From the NCBI GenBank assembly GCA_016288815.1, contig JAEELF010000056.1:1-64000 (forward strand): a stretch of DNA of 64,000 bases, in the 5' to 3' direction. A program made the translations under genes and the position numbers. Positions 16,457 to 25,302 of this stretch are shown here, one piece after another. The stretch is from Ruminococcus sp. (GTDB lineage: Bacteria > Bacillota > Clostridia > Oscillospirales > Ruminococcaceae). The notes under the pieces were generated by a model. The model was not told the origin of the DNA and made no database searches. It worked only from the letters and a program-made list of their open reading frames with translations. The first letter of the stretch is position 1. Every line of letters begins with the position of its first letter.

Positions 16457-17599
16457 ATGAAACGGATTTTTTTCGCTGCTGCCGCTGCCTTGTCGCTTTT
16501 TTCGTGCTCTGCACAGGACGTCCATGAGATGTCTGCCGAGCCGCCAACTATGTACGTCCAGGACGGAGCGCAGCTCGATATCGAGGTGCCGAAGGGGTAT
16601 GTCCCGCTGAATTACAGCTGTCAGCACGGACTGTGGCTGCCGTATATGCACTTCGAGGACTATATGCTGGGCAGGTCCGAGGAGGAGTTCCGTGCGGGGC
16701 TGCGTGAGATACTCGTACAGGCACAGGCAGACGGCATAAATACGGTCTATTTTCACGTCCACCCCTGCGGGGACGCTTACTACCAGTCCGATATCTTCCC
16801 GCGGGGAGTATGCTGGGACGGTGACTACGACCCGCTCGCGATAGCTCTCGAGGAGGCGCACGCTCTGGCGATATCTGTCCATGCGTGGCTGAATCCCCTG
16901 CGCTGTCAGACACAGGAGCAGATGTCCGCGCTGCCGGAGACGTTCATCGTCAGGCAGTGGACTGCCGACGGACGCGCGAAGCTCCTCGGGGAGCGATGGT
17001 ACCTCGACCCGTCCTACCCGGAGGTGCGGGAGCTGGTCGCGGAGTGCGCGGACGAGATACTCTCCCGATATGACGTGGACGGCGTCCACATCGACGATTA
17101 TTTCTACCCGACCTCCGACCCCGCTTTCGACGCGGCGGAGTTCGCTGCCTCCGGCTGCTCAGACCTCGCGCAGTGGCGGCTCGGCAACATAAACAGTCTC
17201 GTGAAGCTGCTGTACGACACCGTGAAGTCCCACGGGAGCCGTTTCCTCTTCGGGATAAGTCCGCAGGGGAACATCTCCGCCGACTATTCCACGCAGTTCG
17301 CGGACGTCCGGCTCTGGGGCTCGTCGCCCGGCTACTGCGACTACCTCCTCCCGCAGATATACTACGGCTTCCGCAATGAGTCCCTCCCCTTCGACTCGAC
17401 CCTCGCGCAATGGGAGGAGCTCGTCTCCGCGCCCGGGGTCTCGCTGGTTGTCGGGCTCGCGGCGTATAAGGTCGGAAGAGAGGATCAGTGGGCGGGCGAG
17501 TCGGGCAGGCTCGAATGGATCGAGGACAGTACCGTCCTCAGCCGCGAGATAGAAATGGTGGAGAGCTCCAGCGCTGACGGGTATGCTCTGTATCGTTAG
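16457..17599 (+). CDS. GHL10 (DUF187) family lipoprotein, putative glycoside hydrolase
   Basis: A 380-residue exported protein with a lipoprotein-type signal (LSLFSCSAQ). The rest is a TIM-barrel-like domain of the glycosyl-hydrolase-like 10 (DUF187, YngK) family: GINTVYFHVHPCGDAYY, LGERWYLDPSYPEVRELV, DVDGVHIDDYFYP and SPQGNISADYS. Members are thought to cleave peptidoglycan glycan or related polymers. The acidic residues in HIDDYF are candidates for catalysis. The ribosome binding site is a modest GGGAG. It is divergent from the MBL-fold gene. Confidence 0.78.
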   Translation: MKRIFFAAAAALSLFSCSAQDVHEMSAEPPTMYVQDGAQLDIEVPKGYVPLNYSCQHGLWLPYMHFEDYMLGRSEEEFRAGLREILVQAQADGINTVYFHVHPCGDAYYQSDIFPRGVCWDGDYDPLAIALEEAHALAISVHAWLNPLRCQTQEQMSALPETFIVRQWTADGRAKLLGERWYLDPSYPEVRELVAECADEILSRYDVDGVHIDDYFYPTSDPAFDAAEFAASGCSDLAQWRLGNINSLVKLLYDTVKSHGSRFLFGISPQGNISADYSTQFADVRLWGSSPGYCDYLLPQIYYGFRNESLPFDSTLAQWEELVSAPGVSLVVGLAAYKVGREDQWAGESGRLEWIEDSTVLSREIEMVESSSADGYALYR

Positions 17600-17625
17600 C
17601 GGTGCCTGCGGCGCTCCGATAAACA

Positions 17626-17662
17626 ATACCTCCCGGCAGTCAGTGGACCGGGAGGTATTTGT
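17626..17662. terminator. Bidirectional terminator between GHL10 and GH5 genes
   Basis: ATACCTCCCGG...CCGGGAGGTAT with T-rich flanks, lying between two convergent genes. Confidence 0.75.
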
Positions 17663-17668
17663 ATTTGC

Positions 17669-19444
17669 TTAGTCTACCGGGAGAGTCGTGACTATGCCGG
17701 CTTCGTATTTCTGGATCACCAGCGCGTCGTTGTTGGTGATACCGTCCCCGCCGCCGGTAACGTCGCCGTTCTTCCTGCCCTGATCGCTGAGCGCATACTC
17801 ATCAGGGTCCGCCTGAGAACGCATTATCGCTACGGAGTCAGCCATGTTGACGTCGCCGTCCTCGTTCGCATCGCCAGCCTTGTACTTGCCGATCTCTGAG
17901 GAGGTCGCGGCAGCTGTGGTCGTGGTGGTCGTGTCAGCGGAGGAGGTGGTGGTGATAGTGACTGTGGTGGTCTTGGTCGTGGAAGTCGGAGGAATGACAG
18001 TTCCCGAGTAGTAATCGCTCAGGGAGATGCCGTTGCCGGACTGTCCGAGCGGGATAGTGTGGTCGAGGCTGATGAACCTGCCGTATTCGTCCTGCCAGAG
18101 AGCCGGCTCCACGAACTCGTACTTCTCCTCGTCCCAGTGATCCCAGTTGCAATCACTCGCGATAAGTCCGCCGGTGTCGCTCGAATTCTCGTTGAAGCAC
18201 CAGAAGGTGTGGTGGATACGCTTCTCTATCATGTAGTCGCGGAGGACCTCCATCCAGTGCCGGTTCGCACCTGACGGATCATTCTCAGAATCAATGCGTC
18301 CTCCCCACTCGCCCATGAGCAGCGGGGAAATATTCTCCTCAACGAGGTAAGCCCATGTGTCGTACCAGTATTCTTTCAGCAGCGATTCTCTGTCGAAATC
18401 GTAGCTCGTAAAGGCAGGGGCTTCACCTTCAAGGTGGAACCACGACTGAGGATGTACGAGCGGGCCGTAGTCGTGGGGGGAGTAAACGAGCTGTGACTGA
18501 TACTGTCCGAGGTCAACGGGGTAGTCCCTCGCGCCGCGGAAGTTACCGCCCCACCATGCGCCGTGGTACGGCTGGTACTCGGGGTCACCGTAATGACCGT
18601 AATCTGTGGAATTTGAATTCCAGTCGAAGCCCTTTTCAAACTTCGGATACACCTCGATACCCTCGACCATGATGAGGAGGTTCGGGTTCTGGTCGAGGCA
18701 GGCTTTAGCGCCCTTTTCTGCGGCATAACGCCAGTTGTTATCGTCGCTCGAGCCGTCCCACTTGGCGAAGGTACCGTCGTCCTTCTTGCCGTGGGGCTCG
18801 TTTTTGAGGTCGATAGCGATAATTGTATCGTCGTCCTTGTAGTAGTCCGCGAACCACGCGAGAGCGTCGAGCCAGTCCTGCTCACTGAAGTTGCTATCGT
18901 ACCAGAGCGGATATTGATGACCGGCAGCATTCGTTGAAGCGCTGTGGATATCCATCATTATCTTGATGCCGTTCTCCCTGCACCAGTTTACAGCCATGTT
19001 CCAGATCTCAAAGCTGTATTTCGGCGTGCCTCCAACGATACCCTCTTCGGTGAGCTCGGGGTTCTTCCACTCATTGATCTTTATGATCGGATCGGGCTTG
19101 CCGTCCTTCCACTGGAGTATTATCTCCGTGGACATCGGCACGCGCAGGAGGTTGAAGCCGTGGTCTGCTATCTCGTTGAGCGCCTGATGCATATTTATGC
19201 TCCTCTCGCCGTCGAAGACCTGACTTCCTACGTTATAGCCGAACCAGTTACAGCCGGTGAGCCACACGGGGTTGCCGTACATATCGACTATCTCTGCGTT
19301 CTCGTTGACGTGCAGCCAGTCGTCGTGGTACTCGTCGGGAGCCGCTGCCGCCTGATTCGCGGGGAGCGTGCCGTACTGCCCGGCGATCGGGAGCGTCACA
19401 GCACAGGCGAACAGTGCTGCCGCTATTTTCTTTATAAATGACAT
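17669..19444 (-). CDS. Cellulosomal GH5 glycoside hydrolase (cellulase-type) with dockerin
   Basis: Secreted endoglucanase-type enzyme of 591 residues: signal peptide ~1-35, GH5 barrel ~40-490, Thr linker ~500-530, dockerin ~532-590 (AGDANEDGDVNMADSVAIMR, then GDGITNNDALVIQK). The proton donor is Glu in DLKNEPHG (~219), and the nucleophile is Glu in LLMGEWGG (~379). The opening WLTGCNWFGYN is typical of bacterial endo-beta-1,4-glucanases of this family. The ATG at 19444 follows AGAGGAGAG. An 80-residue upstream in-frame extension has no ribosome binding site. It has a perfect consensus promoter and is divergent from the GH26 gene. Confidence 0.9.
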   Translation of the reverse strand: MSFIKKIAAALFACAVTLPIAGQYGTLPANQAAAAPDEYHDDWLHVNENAEIVDMYGNPVWLTGCNWFGYNVGSQVFDGERSINMHQALNEIADHGFNLLRVPMSTEIILQWKDGKPDPIIKINEWKNPELTEEGIVGGTPKYSFEIWNMAVNWCRENGIKIMMDIHSASTNAAGHQYPLWYDSNFSEQDWLDALAWFADYYKDDDTIIAIDLKNEPHGKKDDGTFAKWDGSSDDNNWRYAAEKGAKACLDQNPNLLIMVEGIEVYPKFEKGFDWNSNSTDYGHYGDPEYQPYHGAWWGGNFRGARDYPVDLGQYQSQLVYSPHDYGPLVHPQSWFHLEGEAPAFTSYDFDRESLLKEYWYDTWAYLVEENISPLLMGEWGGRIDSENDPSGANRHWMEVLRDYMIEKRIHHTFWCFNENSSDTGGLIASDCNWDHWDEEKYEFVEPALWQDEYGRFISLDHTIPLGQSGNGISLSDYYSGTVIPPTSTTKTTTVTITTTSSADTTTTTTAAATSSEIGKYKAGDANEDGDVNMADSVAIMRSQADPDEYALSDQGRKNGDVTGGGDGITNNDALVIQKYEAGIVTTLPVD

Positions 19445-19484
19445 AGTATCTCTCCTCTTTCGGGAACATATTTGGTCATTATAT

Positions 19485-19513
19485 ATTATACTACTATTAT
19501 TATGCGGTGTCAA
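19485..19513 (-). promoter_or_regulatory. Consensus sigma-A promoter of the GH5 gene
   Basis: Minus strand TTGACA (19508-19513), 17 bp, TATAAT (19485-19490): a perfect match. Confidence 0.85.
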
Positions 19514-19540
19514 GTCAATTTGGGGGCGATGTTTTTTGGG

Positions 19541-19614
19541 GGGGAGGCGTCCCCTACACCTGTACCGTATGCGATGTTCGGGTGTGGTCGCTGTTAAGAG
19601 TGAGCGAGCTTGCA
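19541..19614 (+). repeat. Dispersed intergenic repeat, distant copy
   Basis: GGAGGCGTCCCCTAC is followed by CACCTGTACCGTATGCGATG and a GTTAAGAGTGAGCG end. The same order of segments occurs twice at 55438-55623. The remaining gene-free part of 19514-19703 holds an AT-rich palindrome (TAATTTAATTAAATTA) and nothing else recognisable. Confidence 0.65.
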
Positions 19615-19703
19615 AGCGGCAGCGTGCAGGCGTGCAGAGCGCTGCCTGCCATAATTTAATTAAATTATCGCTGGATTTATGCATTATGCCGAACGCCCAG
19701 ACC

Positions 19704-19732
19704 TTGACAAATCCCCGCTTTAATTGTATAAT
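19704..19732 (+). promoter_or_regulatory. Consensus sigma-A promoter of the GH26 gene
   Basis: TTGACA (19704-19709), 17 bp, TATAAT (19727-19732): a perfect match. Confidence 0.85.
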
Positions 19733-19779
19733 ACTGGTGTATAGTAACGTCTCTCACGATTAAAGGAGGATATTAAAAC

Positions 19780-21855
19780 ATGAGAAACATACTTAAAAGA
19801 ACAGCCGCTCTCTCTTCGGCTGCCGCCCTCACTGCGATGTCCCTCACATCTGTAGTCCCTGCGGCGGTAACTGCCGTAGATGAAGGCGCAGTCGTTTTCC
19901 AGGCTGAATGCGAGACCCTCGAAGGCGCAGACTGCTGGACTTCGGTCTACGAGACACAGCTCCCCGGTTACTCCGGCGAGGGCTTTGCCTACCAGTCTGC
20001 CAACACTATCAGCTTCGAGTTCGAGGTCGAGGAGGAGACCATGTACGACATCTCCTTCCGCTGCGCTCAGATCCTCAGCACTGAGGGCAGAATGCAGACT
20101 ATCTCGATAAACGGCACCGACTACACCTACAATCTCCCCTACCTCGACGAGTGGAAGGATGTGAGCTTCGGTGTATTCCGTCTCAAGAAAGGTGTGAACA
20201 CTATCGAGATCAAACCGCAGTACGGCTACGCCGAGTACGACACCGTTACAGTCACGAAGGCTCAGCTGCCTGAGCTCACCGGCACCGGTGAGACCTGTGA
20301 CCCCGACGCCACTCCCGAAGCCAAGGCGCTCATGAAGTACCTGAATTCCGTTTACGGGGAGTATGTCCTCTCGGGTCAGCAGGAGATATACGGCGGCGGT
20401 CACTCCGTCAGCACTTCTATCCGCTACGACGCACAGGCTGACAAGTGCGTTGACGAGAAAGGCAACGAGTACGAGATCGACCGCGACTCCAAAGACACCG
20501 ACGAAGGCGGCAACATCTTCTACTGGCACTGCTCCGATGCGAACGGTCAGGTCTATACCTACAGCACCCAGAACCACAACTACGGCTACAATGACTACAA
20601 CGTTGAGTGTAATTACCTCTACGACCTCACGGGTCACTATCCCGCGATACGCGGCTTCGACTTCAACTGCCACAACCCCGGCTTCGCGTGGGAGGACGGA
20701 GTTGCGGACCGCATGATCTCCTGGGCTAAGGACAAAAACGGTATCGTCACTGCGAGCTGGCACGTCACTGTCCCCAAGGACATGAGCACCCTCGAGATCG
20801 ACGATGAGGGCAATATCACTGCTATCTCCAACGACTGGCAGCAGTTCACCTATACTCCCCAGACCGACTTCGTGACCGCGAACTGCATGGTCGAAGGCAC
20901 TAAGGAATACGCTTTCTTCAATGCAGCTGTTGAGCTCCTTGCGGCTGAGCTCACCAAGCTCCAGGACGCGAATGTGCCGATAATCTTCCGTCCGTTCCAT
21001 GAGGCTGAAGGCAACCCCGGCAAGAACGGCGACGGCAGCGGTGCGTGGTTCTGGTGGTCCAAGGAGGGCTATCAGGTCTACAATCAGCTCTGGAAGACGC
21101 TCTACACCAAGCTCACTCAGGACTACGGCCTCCACAACATCATCTGGGAGCAGAACCTCTACGCATGGTCGAGTGAGTCTGCGCTCTGGTACACCGGCGA
21201 CGAGTGGGTGGACATCGTGGGCTTCGATAAGTACAATACTGTTTACAACCGCCACGACGGAAAGACTTCCGGTCCTAACGAGGACGCCGAGAGCAAGATC
21301 TTCTGGACGCTCGTGGACTTTGTGAGCAATAAGAAAATGGTATCCATGCCCGAGAACAGCTCTATCCCCAGCATGGACAATATGCTCGTGGAGAAGGCGA
21401 TGTGGCTCTACTTCTGCACATGGTACGACGACGGGGATAAGTTCATTTCCGGCGAGGAATACCAGAATGCGGACACCGTAAAGGCGGTTTATCAGAGCGA
21501 CTACTGCATTACTCTCGATGAGCTCCCCGCTGACCTCTACTCCGGCGGCGGCTCCGAGCCCGGTACTACTACGTCTAAGGTCACCACGTCTTCCGTGACT
21601 ACGACTACCACTTCGGCGGTATCCTCCGGCGAGGTCGGCGGCTATAAGGCCGGCGACGCAAACGAGGACAGCGAAGTCAATATGGCTGATGCGGTCGCGA
21701 TCATGCGCTCGCAGGCTGACCCCGATGAATTCGCGCTCACTGCACAGGGCAGGAAGAATGCGGATGTTGTCGGCAATGACGGCGTTACCAACGAGGACGC
21801 TCTCACTATCCAGAAGTATGAGGCGGGTATCGTTACTGTACTGCCGGTAGAATAA
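19780..21855 (+). CDS. Cellulosomal GH26 beta-mannanase with CBM35-like domain and dockerin
   Basis: Secreted 691-residue enzyme expected to hydrolyse beta-1,4-mannan. The order is signal peptide ~1-32, a CBM35-like beta-sandwich ~33-165 (VVFQAECETLEG at its start, KKGVNTIEI near its end), GH26 catalytic domain ~185-600, Thr/Ser linker, and dockerin ~627-690 (AGDANEDSEVNMADAVAIMR, then NDGVTNEDALTIQK). The acid/base is E408 in RPFHEAEG, and the likely nucleophile is E525 in VSMPENSS. The ATG follows AAAGGAGG. The dockerin is nearly identical to that of the divergent GH5 enzyme, so both probably dock to the same cohesins. Confidence 0.92.
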   Translation: MRNILKRTAALSSAAALTAMSLTSVVPAAVTAVDEGAVVFQAECETLEGADCWTSVYETQLPGYSGEGFAYQSANTISFEFEVEEETMYDISFRCAQILSTEGRMQTISINGTDYTYNLPYLDEWKDVSFGVFRLKKGVNTIEIKPQYGYAEYDTVTVTKAQLPELTGTGETCDPDATPEAKALMKYLNSVYGEYVLSGQQEIYGGGHSVSTSIRYDAQADKCVDEKGNEYEIDRDSKDTDEGGNIFYWHCSDANGQVYTYSTQNHNYGYNDYNVECNYLYDLTGHYPAIRGFDFNCHNPGFAWEDGVADRMISWAKDKNGIVTASWHVTVPKDMSTLEIDDEGNITAISNDWQQFTYTPQTDFVTANCMVEGTKEYAFFNAAVELLAAELTKLQDANVPIIFRPFHEAEGNPGKNGDGSGAWFWWSKEGYQVYNQLWKTLYTKLTQDYGLHNIIWEQNLYAWSSESALWYTGDEWVDIVGFDKYNTVYNRHDGKTSGPNEDAESKIFWTLVDFVSNKKMVSMPENSSIPSMDNMLVEKAMWLYFCTWYDDGDKFISGEEYQNADTVKAVYQSDYCITLDELPADLYSGGGSEPGTTTSKVTTSSVTTTTTSAVSSGEVGGYKAGDANEDSEVNMADAVAIMRSQADPDEFALTAQGRKNADVVGNDGVTNEDALTIQKYEAGIVTVLPVE

Positions 21856-21861
21856 GATATC

Positions 21862-21897
21862 AAAAAGCGCACCAGAGGGTATCCGGTGCGCTTTTTT
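21862..21897. terminator. Bidirectional terminator between GH26 and transketolase genes
   Basis: AAAAAGCGCACC...GGTGCGCTTTTTT between convergent genes. Confidence 0.88.
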
Positions 21898-21904
21898 GCT
21901 GCTG

Positions 21905-22855
21905 TTATTTCTTGAGCTTGAGTGCTTCCTTTGCCTTCGCAGCGATGTTCTCTGCGGAAAGTCCGAATTCTTTGAGGAGGTCAACTGCGGGTCCGGAGTG
22001 TCCGAACTCGTCGTTCACGCCGACCTTCACTACCGGTACCGGGCAGCCCTCTGTTACTGCTTCCGCTACTGCTGAGCCGAGTCCGCCGATCACGCTGTGC
22101 TCCTCGGCTGTTACGATAACGCCGGTCTCCTTCGCACACTTCACGATGAGCTCCTTGTCGAGCGGCTTGATAGTGTGGATATTCACCACTCTTGCGGAAA
22201 TGCCCTCTGCTGCGAGCGTCTCCGCTGCCTGTACTGCCTCGTTGACCATGAGTCCTGTTGCAACTATGGTGAGGTCAGTGCCGTCACGCATGGTCACGCC
22301 CTTGCCGAGCTCGAACTTGTAGGTGGCGGGGTCGTTTATCACCGGAACTGCAAGGCGTCCGAAGCGCATATACACCGGTCCGTTGAAGTCGAGGGCAGCC
22401 TTTACGGCAGCACGCGCCTCGACGTCGTCGCAGGGATTGATGATGGTCATGCCGGGGATAGTACGCATGAGGGCGATGTCCTCGTTGCACTGGTGGGTAG
22501 CGCCGTCCTCACCGACGGATATACCAGCATGAGTTGCGCCGATCTTGACGTTGAGGTGCGGATAGCCGATAGAGTTGCGGACTATCTCATATGCGCGTCC
22601 TGCCGCGAACATAGCGAAGGTGCTCGCGAAGGGGATCTTTCCGCAGGCTGCAAGTCCGGCTGCTACGCCCATCATGTTTGCCTCGGCGATACCGCAGTCG
22701 AAGAAGCGGTCGGGGTAAGCCTTCTTGAAGATGCCTGTCTTGGTCGCAGCTGCAAGGTCTGCGTCGAGGACAACGAGCTGCGGATACTCCTCTGCAAGGT
22801 CTCTGAGCGCCTCGCCGTAGCTCTCTCTGGTAGCCTTTTTGATAACGTCTGCCAT
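21905..22855 (-). CDS. Transketolase, C-terminal subunit
   Basis: The 316-residue Pyr and C-terminal half of a split transketolase of the non-oxidative pentose phosphate pathway. Typical segments are the catalytic Glu region FFDCGIAEANMMGVAAGLA, the H(Q)CNEDIALMR phosphate-binding part and the C-terminal HSVIGGLGSAVAE. It lies 4 bp downstream of the N-terminal subunit gene, so the two are translated together and form one enzyme. Split transketolases are common in Clostridia. Confidence 0.93.
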   Translation of the reverse strand: MADVIKKATRESYGEALRDLAEEYPQLVVLDADLAAATKTGIFKKAYPDRFFDCGIAEANMMGVAAGLAACGKIPFASTFAMFAAGRAYEIVRNSIGYPHLNVKIGATHAGISVGEDGATHQCNEDIALMRTIPGMTIINPCDDVEARAAVKAALDFNGPVYMRFGRLAVPVINDPATYKFELGKGVTMRDGTDLTIVATGLMVNEAVQAAETLAAEGISARVVNIHTIKPLDKELIVKCAKETGVIVTAEEHSVIGGLGSAVAEAVTEGCPVPVVKVGVNDEFGHSGPAVDLLKEFGLSAENIAAKAKEALKLKK

Positions 22856-22859
22856 TGTA

Positions 22860-23699
22860 TTAGTCCTCCAATCCCTTTAACTGCGCGGTAAGCTCCGCCA
22901 TTGCCTGATCGTACTGCTCCTTGTTGGGGGCTGTTCCGTGCCAGCCGACCTGGTTCTCCATGAACGATACGCCCTTGCCCTTTACGGACTTCTGTATGAT
23001 CACTACAGGCTTGTCCTTTACGGAGTCAGCCTCGGTGAACGCGCGGTCGATGTCGTCGAAGTCGTGGGCGTCCATTGTGATGACGTGCCAGCCGAATGCT
23101 GCGAATTTATCGGTGATGGGCTCGGGTGAGCAGACCTCGCTGATCGGTCCGTCTATCTGGAGACCGTTGTTGTCAACTATCGCAACAAGGTTTGTCAGAT
23201 CCTTGTGAGAAGCGAACATCGCTGCCTCCCAGACCTGACCCTCCTCTATCTCGCCGTCGCCGAGGACTGCGTAGACCTTGTAGGACTTGCCGTCGAGCTT
23301 GCCTGCGAGAGCCATTCCGCACGCTGCGGATATGCCCTGTCCGAGCGAGCCGCTCGACATATCTACGCCGGGAATGTGTATGCAGGGGTGACCCTGGAGC
23401 ATTGCTCCGATGTGGCGGAGGGACTTGAGCTCCTCCTCCGGGAAATAGCCCTTCTGCGCGAGGACTGCGTACAGTGCAGGGGCTGTGTGTCCTTTGGAGA
23501 GCACAAGGCGGTCCCTGTCGGCGCTGTCGGGAGACTTGGGGTCAACGTTCATCTTGTTGAAGTAAAGGTATGTGAGCGTGTCTGCTATCGAGAGCGAGCC
23601 GCCCGGGTGGCCGGACTTGGCGTTGTAGGTTCCCTCGATGACGCCCATCCTTACCTTGCAGGCTGTTCTCTGAAGACGCTTTTTAGTGTTCTGTTCCAT
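22860..23699 (-). CDS. Transketolase, N-terminal subunit
   Basis: The 279-residue thiamine-diphosphate-binding half of the split transketolase. It shows SGHPGGSLS, LSKGHTAPALYA, and the ThDP/Mg motif GDGEIEEGQVWEA followed by the conserved Asn pair in VDNNGLQIDG. It ends 4 bp before the C-terminal subunit gene and starts behind GGAGGT. With cellulose and mannan breakdown in the same window, it would supply pentose interconversion. Confidence 0.93.
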   Translation of the reverse strand: MEQNTKKRLQRTACKVRMGVIEGTYNAKSGHPGGSLSIADTLTYLYFNKMNVDPKSPDSADRDRLVLSKGHTAPALYAVLAQKGYFPEEELKSLRHIGAMLQGHPCIHIPGVDMSSGSLGQGISAACGMALAGKLDGKSYKVYAVLGDGEIEEGQVWEAAMFASHKDLTNLVAIVDNNGLQIDGPISEVCSPEPITDKFAAFGWHVITMDAHDFDDIDRAFTEADSVKDKPVVIIQKSVKGKGVSFMENQVGWHGTAPNKEQYDQAMAELTAQLKGLED

Positions 23700-23713
23700 A
23701 TTTACCTCCGTTA

Positions 23714-23866
23714 TCAGAAATCATAGTAATCTTCATCGTAGTCGTAATACTGCTGATAATGCTGTGAAGCAGCCTCAGACGCTGCCTTGGACTTCTTCAC
23801 ATAGCCCAGCATCGCAGGTACGAGAAGTACGAACAAAAATGCGAATATCATGAAAAACTTGCTCAT
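23714..23866 (-). CDS. Small membrane protein, 50 residues
   Basis: A short gene with a clear ribosome binding site (CCGGAGGGACC before ATG) and a coherent product: MSKFFMIFAFLFVLLVPAML forms one membrane helix, followed by a short Lys/Ala segment and a Tyr/Asp-rich tail (HYQQYYDYDEDYYDF). It sits between the zinc-ribbon membrane protein and the transketolase pair in the same orientation, with its stop 15 bp before the transketolase N-subunit start. I do not recognise a family. The reading frame plus ribosome binding site support it as real. Confidence 0.65.
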   Translation of the reverse strand: MSKFFMIFAFLFVLLVPAMLGYVKKSKAASEAASQHYQQYYDYDEDYYDF

Positions 23867-23896
23867 AATGGTCCCTCCGGTAATTATATTAAGCGG

Positions 23897-24460
23897 TCAT
23901 TCGCCGCTCTCAGACGTTGGTTCTTCTTCCTCGCCGGATTCCTTGCCTGTCGCGCGGCGAGTTCTCTCACGGAGCCTCAGCAGCAGCGCCAGCAGGACGA
24001 TGTGAAGTGCGAGCGACACATACACCAGCGGGAATCTCGTGAACGGCATGATGCCGTCCTCGGGGCTCGTGCAGGCGATGTCGTATATCACGACGCCTAT
24101 GAGCGTCAGCAGCACCCAGCCCGCTGCGCGTCCCACGAGCATATCTTTTTTGTCGGTCAGCTCCTCGCGGGCGAGCACGATGTTCACCGCAGCAGCCAGT
24201 CCCGCAATGACACGCGCGGCTGCTATCAGCTCTATCGCGCGTCTTCCGGCGTCTGTGTGGGCGACGTCGCCGGGCGATGTGCCGGAAAACATCACTCCGC
24301 TGCCGAAAAGTATCAAGCACATGGTCAGCACCGCGGTGAGTATCAGACGTTTGTTCACTGACCTCAGCTCAGGGGTGAGCTCGAGCTTCAGACGCTTTTT
24401 GCAGTGCGGGCAGAATTCGTCATCCTCGCTCACTCTGCCGCGGCAGTGCGGACACCTCAT
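23897..24460 (-). CDS. Zinc-ribbon membrane protein
   Basis: A 187-residue protein with an N-terminal zinc ribbon (CPHC...CPHC, residues ~3-21), then about four hydrophobic segments (for example LILTAVLTMCLILFGSGVMF and VSLALHIVLLALLLRL), and an acidic C-terminal tail. The function is unknown; zinc-ribbon membrane proteins of this kind are common in Clostridia. The ATG at 24460 overlaps the upstream hydrolase stop as ATGA, implying translational coupling, and is preferred over an upstream GTG at 24484. Confidence 0.72.
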   Translation of the reverse strand: MRCPHCRGRVSEDDEFCPHCKKRLKLELTPELRSVNKRLILTAVLTMCLILFGSGVMFSGTSPGDVAHTDAGRRAIELIAAARVIAGLAAAVNIVLAREELTDKKDMLVGRAAGWVLLTLIGVVIYDIACTSPEDGIMPFTRFPLVYVSLALHIVLLALLLRLRERTRRATGKESGEEEEPTSESGE

Positions 24461-25293
24461 TTTGCACCAGCCTCCGCTCCGCACCGCTCGATGATGAGGT
24501 CGATGAACTCAGCCACCGCACCCTCGTCATTCGTGCGCGAGAGGACGATGTCCGAGCGGTTTTTTACGGGCTCCTCGCCGTTCGCCGGGCAGGCTCCGAG
24601 GTCTGCCTCGACTATCATCTCGAGGTCGTTGTCGAAGTCGCCTATCGCTGCGAAGGTGAAGTCACTGAAACCGGGCAGCCTGCGGTATTCCGCCAGCGCC
24701 GAGCCCTTGCTCACGCCTATCGGCAGCATCTCGTAGAAAATGTCCGCGGACTTCACGAAGCTCACGCTGTCGATCCCAAGCTGCTGCACGAGCAGTTCGG
24801 CGTGCGGGATATCCTCCGGCGCCATTGAGAACAGTACCTTCAGCCAGCCGCCCTCGGGTATGTCGGGGAGGTCGGCGTAATCCGGTACTATATTGCACAG
24901 CTTTGTGTGGAGCTGCTGGTAATCGGTATTGCTGAAAACGTAGGTGCCGTCAGCGCGCAGCACCTCGCCGCCGAGCTCCGGCATAGCCTCCATGATCTGC
25001 ATAGCTACTGGCTTCGCTTCGGGCGGGAGCGGCTGCGTGAAGAGCGTCTCTCCCCTTGCGTAGTCGTGTATCGCTGCACCGTTGTACATGATGACGGGGT
25101 CGGGCAGTCCGATGATAGGACAAAATTGCGCAAAGGACTGTATCGTTCTGCCGGTCGCGACGGAGAAATGTCCGCCGAGCTCCCGGAAACGGCGTATCGC
25201 CGCCATGTCGCGGTCGGTTATCTGCTTCTTCGAGTTGAGCAGAGTGCCGTCCATATCGCTCAGCAGCATTACTTTTGTTATATCTTCAAACAC
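24457..25293 (-). CDS. Cof-type HAD family phosphatase
   Basis: A 278-residue HAD hydrolase of the Cof/YidA type. Motif I is LLSDMDGTLLNS near the N terminus, motif II is in HFSVATGRT, and motif IV is AAIGDFDNDLEMI near the C terminus, all with the expected residues. Such enzymes dephosphorylate sugar phosphates, FMN or related small metabolites in the cytoplasm; the substrate here is not evident. Translation starts at GTG behind GAGGTGACA, 9 bp after rluD. Confidence 0.87.
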   Translation of the reverse strand: MFEDITKVMLLSDMDGTLLNSKKQITDRDMAAIRRFRELGGHFSVATGRTIQSFAQFCPIIGLPDPVIMYNGAAIHDYARGETLFTQPLPPEAKPVAMQIMEAMPELGGEVLRADGTYVFSNTDYQQLHTKLCNIVPDYADLPDIPEGGWLKVLFSMAPEDIPHAELLVQQLGIDSVSFVKSADIFYEMLPIGVSKGSALAEYRRLPGFSDFTFAAIGDFDNDLEMIVEADLGACPANGEEPVKNRSDIVLSRTNDEGAVAEFIDLIIERCGAEAGAK

Positions 25294-25302
25294 ACTGTCA
25301 CC

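Noticed and set aside
19445-19684. 80-residue N-terminal extension of the GH5 gene
   Set aside because: It crosses the promoter and a dispersed repeat; the ATG at 19444 starts a normal signal peptide.
19720-21984. A 754-residue minus-strand open frame across the GH26 gene
   Set aside because: It is the antisense shadow of a well-supported GH26-dockerin gene; its protein has no recognisable domain.
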